From contig JAADFC010000114.1 in assembly GCA_013153105.1 (NCBI GenBank), forward strand, positions 1 through 15,298: a DNA stretch of 15,298 bases. Direction: 5' to 3'. Position 1 is the stretch's first letter. Each line of letters begins with the position of its first letter. The notes below the pieces were generated by a model. That model was not told where the DNA came from. It did not search any database and was given only the letters and a program-made list of their open reading frames with translations. The position numbers and the translations under genes are program-made. Below, piece after piece: positions 12,891 through 15,298 of this stretch. This DNA comes from Thermoproteota archaeon. GTDB taxonomy: Archaea; Thermoproteota; Thermoprotei_A; Sulfolobales; Pyrodictiaceae.

Positions 12891-13670
12891 TCAGGCTTCA
12901 ACCCCCCCTCCCGGCTCCCCGCCCGCTGCGAGCTGCAGGAACTCCCCCGGCTCAAGCTGGTAGACCCTCCTCTCCCCCAGCCAGCCGGGCGGCTCCACCC
13001 CACACCTCCTAGCCGCCTTGGCAGCCTTCTTGTTTCTCAACGCGAACATACACCTTGTCAGCTCCTCGACCCTCCGAAGCAGATGCCGCGGCGGCCTCTC
13101 CTCGAGCGGCTCCAGCTCCACCAGGCGAGAGTAGACCCTGGGCCTGGGGTTGAACGCTGAGGGGGGAACCACGGGGCCCGGCTTCACCCTGTATACGAGC
13201 TGGACCAGCACCGAGATGCGGCCGTAGGCGCTGGAGCCCGGCCTGGCCGATAGGCGGTCCACTACCTCGCGCTGCAGGAGAAGCATGGCGGGCCCCCCAT
13301 ACTCTACCGCTACTAGGCCGAGAAGAGGGCCGGTTATGTTGTATGGGATGCTCCCGTAGAGACCTTCGACGCGGCTTAGGTCCACGGGTGGGTGCAGCGC
13401 GTCCGAGTGCACCACGGCGAGGCCCAGGCTCCCCCAGGAGAGCAGCCCCAGCTCCGGGAGCAGGTCGGGGTCTATCTCGACCGCGACGAGAAGCTCGGGG
13501 CGGCACTCGCTCAGCACGTGCCGGGTCAGGAAGCCTGTCCCGGCGCCCACCTCGACGAGGACCCGGCGGCCGCAGGCCCAGGAGGCGAAGCGCCTGGCCA
13601 CCCAGCGTGCGCGGAGAAAGTTTTGGCCCAGCCTCCTCTTAGCCCGGCCCCGCCCACCGGCTGCCGCCAC
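12891..13670 (-). CDS. ksgA: rRNA adenine dimethyltransferase KsgA/Dim1
   Basis: KsgA/Dim1 dimethylates two adjacent adenines near the 3' end of 16S rRNA during small-subunit maturation. The 259-residue protein carries RRLGQNFL (12-19), the SAM loop VEVGAGTGFLT (39-49), VEIDPDLL (64-71), a downstream HSDAL, the motif IV region GSIPYNIT (106-113) and VPPSAFNPRPRVYSRLVELEP (starting 168). In the family motif IV reads N-L/I-P-Y; the catalytic asparagine is here serine 107 (AGC rather than AAC). The GTG start overlaps the end of the DUF655 gene by 32 bases, and GTA with purines precedes it. This ksgA-hemK order is widely conserved in archaea. Confidence 0.93.
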   Translation of the reverse strand: MAAAGGRGRAKRRLGQNFLRARWVARRFASWACGRRVLVEVGAGTGFLTRHVLSECRPELLVAVEIDPDLLPELGLLSWGSLGLAVVHSDALHPPVDLSRVEGLYGSIPYNITGPLLGLVAVEYGGPAMLLLQREVVDRLSARPGSSAYGRISVLVQLVYRVKPGPVVPPSAFNPRPRVYSRLVELEPLEERPPRHLLRRVEELTRCMFALRNKKAAKAARRCGVEPPGWLGERRVYQLEPGEFLQLAAGGEPGGGVEA

Positions 13671-14388
13671 TACGCCCCTTCCCCTGTGGAGCCTCCCTGC
13701 GCAGGCCCAGCCTCTCGTATATCCTGCTCAGGTAGTCGAGGAACACCGGGGGCACCGGCTGCTCCCGCTCCCTCCTGGGCGGCCGTACGAAGAGGTAGTA
13801 CTTCTGGCCCCCCTTCACCTCCTCGACAATCCTCTCTGCTATCACCTTGGCGGGGTCAGCGTGTATAACCTTGCGTATCTCCCCGAAGCTCTTGAACGGG
13901 CCCTCCTTCTCCCTGCGCTCGAGGATCCTCATCACCGTCTTCTTGCCGATGCCGGGGAGCAGCTCCAAACTGTGAAACCTGAGCGTTATCGGGCCGGCTA
14001 TGTTGAAGAACTCAACGAACACCTGCTCCCGGCTCCTCACGATCTCCTCGACAACCTGGGGCAGCATACCCTTAGCAAAACCCGTCAAATCCTCGTACTC
14101 TATGTCGAAGTCGACCTTAGCTATCTTCAGCCTCTCCTCGGCCACAGGCCCAACGTAGACCCTCTCGCCAACCTCGAGCTGGGCCCCGGGGCGGGGCGAC
14201 GCCTCCATCAACGTGAAGTAGTCCTCGCCGATTAGCTGGACCACCGGACGCGTACGATGAACAGGATGCCTATCCTCCGGGTTTCCAGACGGGAGGAAGT
14301 CGAGCACATAGGCGTATATCTCTCGGTACCTGCCACCCCTCCTCCTACCGCCGCGCCTCCCCTGCAAAGCAACCAGGCCCCGCGCCAC
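13639..14388 (-). CDS. DUF655 RNA-binding helix-hairpin-helix protein
   Basis: This is an archaeal protein of the DUF655 (COG1491) group, predicted to bind nucleic acid and typically found beside rpoF and ksgA. Function is not established. The 249-residue product has an Arg/Gly-rich start (residues 10-20), a beta-rich OB-like domain (22-95: EIYAYVLDFLPSGN, VVQLIGEDYFTLMEA, GERVYVGP), a helical section, and a helix-hairpin-helix (LELLPGIGKKTVMRILERRE, 141-160). A basic tail follows. The start is GTG at 14388, about 27 bases from the predicted transcription start; a TTG eight codons in is an alternative that would trim the RGG region. It heads the ksgA-hemK-trmJ-trm14 series. Confidence 0.88.
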   Translation of the reverse strand: MARGLVALQGRRGGRRRGGRYREIYAYVLDFLPSGNPEDRHPVHRTRPVVQLIGEDYFTLMEASPRPGAQLEVGERVYVGPVAEERLKIAKVDFDIEYEDLTGFAKGMLPQVVEEIVRSREQVFVEFFNIAGPITLRFHSLELLPGIGKKTVMRILERREKEGPFKSFGEIRKVIHADPAKVIAERIVEEVKGGQKYYLFVRPPRREREQPVPPVFLDYLSRIYERLGLRREAPQGKGRSGGSRWAGPG

Positions 14389-14436
14389 AGGCCCAGCAGC
14401 CGCTAGGCAACCCCGCTACCAGCCAGCGGCAGGGAG

Positions 14437-14445
14437 ACTATAACC
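14437..14445 (-). promoter_or_regulatory. Probable TATA box of the DUF655-ksgA-hemK-trmJ-trm14 operon
   Basis: The minus strand reads GGTTATAGT, close to the L21e element. Initiation about 25 bases downstream gives a leader of about 27 bases to the GTG at 14388. The rest of the 14389-14472 gap shows nothing else. Confidence 0.55.
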
Positions 14446-14472
14446 TAGGGGCCGAGGCCCCGGACCCCGCCA

Positions 14473-14805
14473 CTAGCCGCCCCGGCAGCCGGAGAGAACC
14501 TCGAGAGCACGCTCTATCTTATCCTCCTCGTATCCCCCATCGAGGTCGCCCAGGAGGGCCTTCGCCTCCTCGAGGCTCTCCGGGAGCAGGTTGACAAGCA
14601 TCACCGCCGCCGTCTCGCTAAAACCTATCTCGCGAAGCTTGGCCACAGCCTCACGCGCCTCCTCAGCGCCACACTTCGAGAACATCTTCACGTGCTCATA
14701 CGCCTTAGCCACTACCGGATTATCGCCTATAACATGCATCATGGACTCGAGTATCTCCTTTACAACCGGCAGCGGCACCCGCTCCTGCCTCAGTATCCTG
14801 GTCAT
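14473..14805 (-). CDS. rpo4: DNA-directed RNA polymerase subunit Rpo4 (RpoF)
   Basis: Rpo4 forms the stalk of archaeal RNA polymerase together with Rpo7, contacting emerging RNA and aiding open-complex formation. The 110-residue helical product has the typical N-terminal VPLPVVKEILE, the middle AYEHVKMFSKCGAEEAREAV and the C-terminal HRDC-like GFSETAAVMLVNLLPESLEEAK followed by an acidic tail. The ATG at 14805 has GGAGGGTGG eight bases upstream. L21e lies 123 bases upstream, and DUF655 follows; the set L21e-rpoF-DUF655-ksgA is a conserved archaeal cluster. Confidence 0.94.
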   Translation of the reverse strand: MTRILRQERVPLPVVKEILESMMHVIGDNPVVAKAYEHVKMFSKCGAEEAREAVAKLREIGFSETAAVMLVNLLPESLEEAKALLGDLDGGYEEDKIERALEVLSGCRGG

Positions 14806-14928
14806 AGCCTACGCCACCCTCCGCGCGGCAGAGGCTACGTGGGAGAGACATGGCGGGCACATGGAGCGCCCGCTAAACTGTGGGGCCTCGAGTGGCCCGG
14901 TGCACAGGCCGGGGCGGCTGCGTTGGCT

Positions 14929-15249
14929 TCACTCCTTGCCGCCGAGGGCCTCGGGGGGCACCGGCCTCAGGTGCTCCGGCCTTATGAAGAGGGTCTTTAT
15001 CTTGCTCCCGACCCTCAGCTGGACTATATACGCCTTCCCCCTCTTACCAACCACTGTGCCAACCTTCCCGTGGTAGCGGCGGTGCGGCATAGCCTTGTGG
15101 ACGGAGGGGTTGATTATGATGTAAACCTTGTCGCCCGGCTTGTACTCGTGCATTATGAGGCTCAGCGGCGGCACAGCACCACGCTCGCGGATATGCTTCC
15201 TTAGCAGCTTCCTCGTACGGTGCCGGTAGCCGCGCGGCGCCTTGACCAT
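14929..15249 (-). CDS. rpl21e: 50S ribosomal protein L21e
   Basis: This is a large-subunit ribosomal protein with an SH3-like barrel shared by archaea and eukaryotes. The 106-residue product begins MVKAPRGYRHRTRKLLRKHI, then has the barrel segments EYKPGDKVYIIINPSVHKAMPHRRYHGKVG (middle, from about residue 35) and KAYIVQLRVGSKIKTLFIRPEHLRP, which are the family's conserved blocks. The ATG at 15249 has only weak purines upstream (GGGGCAGAGCC), consistent with the first gene of a short-leader transcript. It is followed after 123 bases by rpo4. Confidence 0.95.
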   Translation of the reverse strand: MVKAPRGYRHRTRKLLRKHIRERGAVPPLSLIMHEYKPGDKVYIIINPSVHKAMPHRRYHGKVGTVVGKRGKAYIVQLRVGSKIKTLFIRPEHLRPVPPEALGGKE

Positions 15250-15285
15250 GGCTCTGCCCCTGCGGCCCCCGCCCCGGGCTGCGGA

Positions 15286-15295
15286 GCTATAACCT
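15286..15295 (-). promoter_or_regulatory. Probable TATA box of rpl21e
   Basis: The minus strand reads AGGTTATAGC about 37 bases upstream of the L21e start codon. A transcription start about 25 bases downstream gives a leader of only about ten to fifteen bases. Confidence 0.6.
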
Positions 15296-15298
15296 CTC

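Noticed and set aside
1..15298. tRNA genes, C/D box RNAs, CRISPR repeats, insertion sequences
   Set aside because: No cloverleaf, regularly spaced repeat, transposase or terminal inverted repeats were seen. TGATGA-like strings fall within genes such as L10e and have no convincing D box partner.

Overview
The window is archaeal, almost certainly from a hyperthermophilic crenarchaeon, with Desulfurococcales/Pyrodictiaceae the closest fit by eye. The evidence is the gene content (CDP-archaeol synthase, PCNA, PriS, TFS, Rpo4, Rpo11, exosome Csl4, Nop10, Dph2, L44e, S27e, L21e, L10e). Other support comes from GTG and TTG starts, AGG arginine and ATA isoleucine codons, Shine-Dalgarno motifs of the GGAGGTG type, archaeal TATA boxes and visibly high G+C. 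No species can be proven from the sequence alone. There are no rRNA or tRNA genes, insertion sequences, CRISPR arrays or phage genes: this is a dense core information-processing region.

Layout. Two plus-strand genes open the window: a 5'-truncated RecA/RadA-superfamily ATPase and the overlapping carS. Every later gene is on the minus strand, so read these from the right end. Rightmost (15249 to 10516) is L21e, Rpo4, then a tightly overlapping series: DUF655 protein, KsgA/Dim1, HemK/Mtq2-type methyltransferase, TrmJ and a Trm14-like methyltransferase. Next (10428 to 8104) come L10e, Dph2 and a METTL5-like RNA methyltransferase. Next (8100 to 5576) is an RNA synthesis and decay group: Csl4, a DUF2067-like protein, Rpo11, an unknown 108-residue protein, TFS and an unknown 66-residue protein. 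Next (5460 to 2772) is a replication group: PCNA, PriS, a frameshifted two-helix membrane protein and an unknown protein that may be a divergent GINS subunit. Last (2707 to 1015) are L44e, S27e, aIF2-alpha and Nop10, ending convergently with carS.

How the genes work together. The PCNA/PriS block supplies the sliding clamp and primase for replication. The Csl4/Rpo11/TFS/Rpo4 genes serve RNA polymerase, its backtrack rescue and the exosome. The ribosomal proteins, aIF2-alpha and Nop10 build and start the ribosome. KsgA, the HemK-like enzyme, TrmJ, the Trm14-like enzyme, the METTL5-like enzyme and Dph2 all modify parts of the translation machinery (rRNA, release factor, tRNA, EF2). Probable TATA boxes precede L21e, DUF655, L10e, PCNA, L44e and aIF2-alpha, with weaker ones before Dph2 and TFS, suggesting six to eight transcription units. 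No gap exceeds about 160 bases.

Most worth a second look: a broken reading frame between priS and its neighbour, the possible GINS gene, substitutions in catalytic motifs of KsgA and the HemK-like protein, loss of zinc ligands in PriS, and an inverted repeat between the aIF2-alpha TATA box and its start codon.
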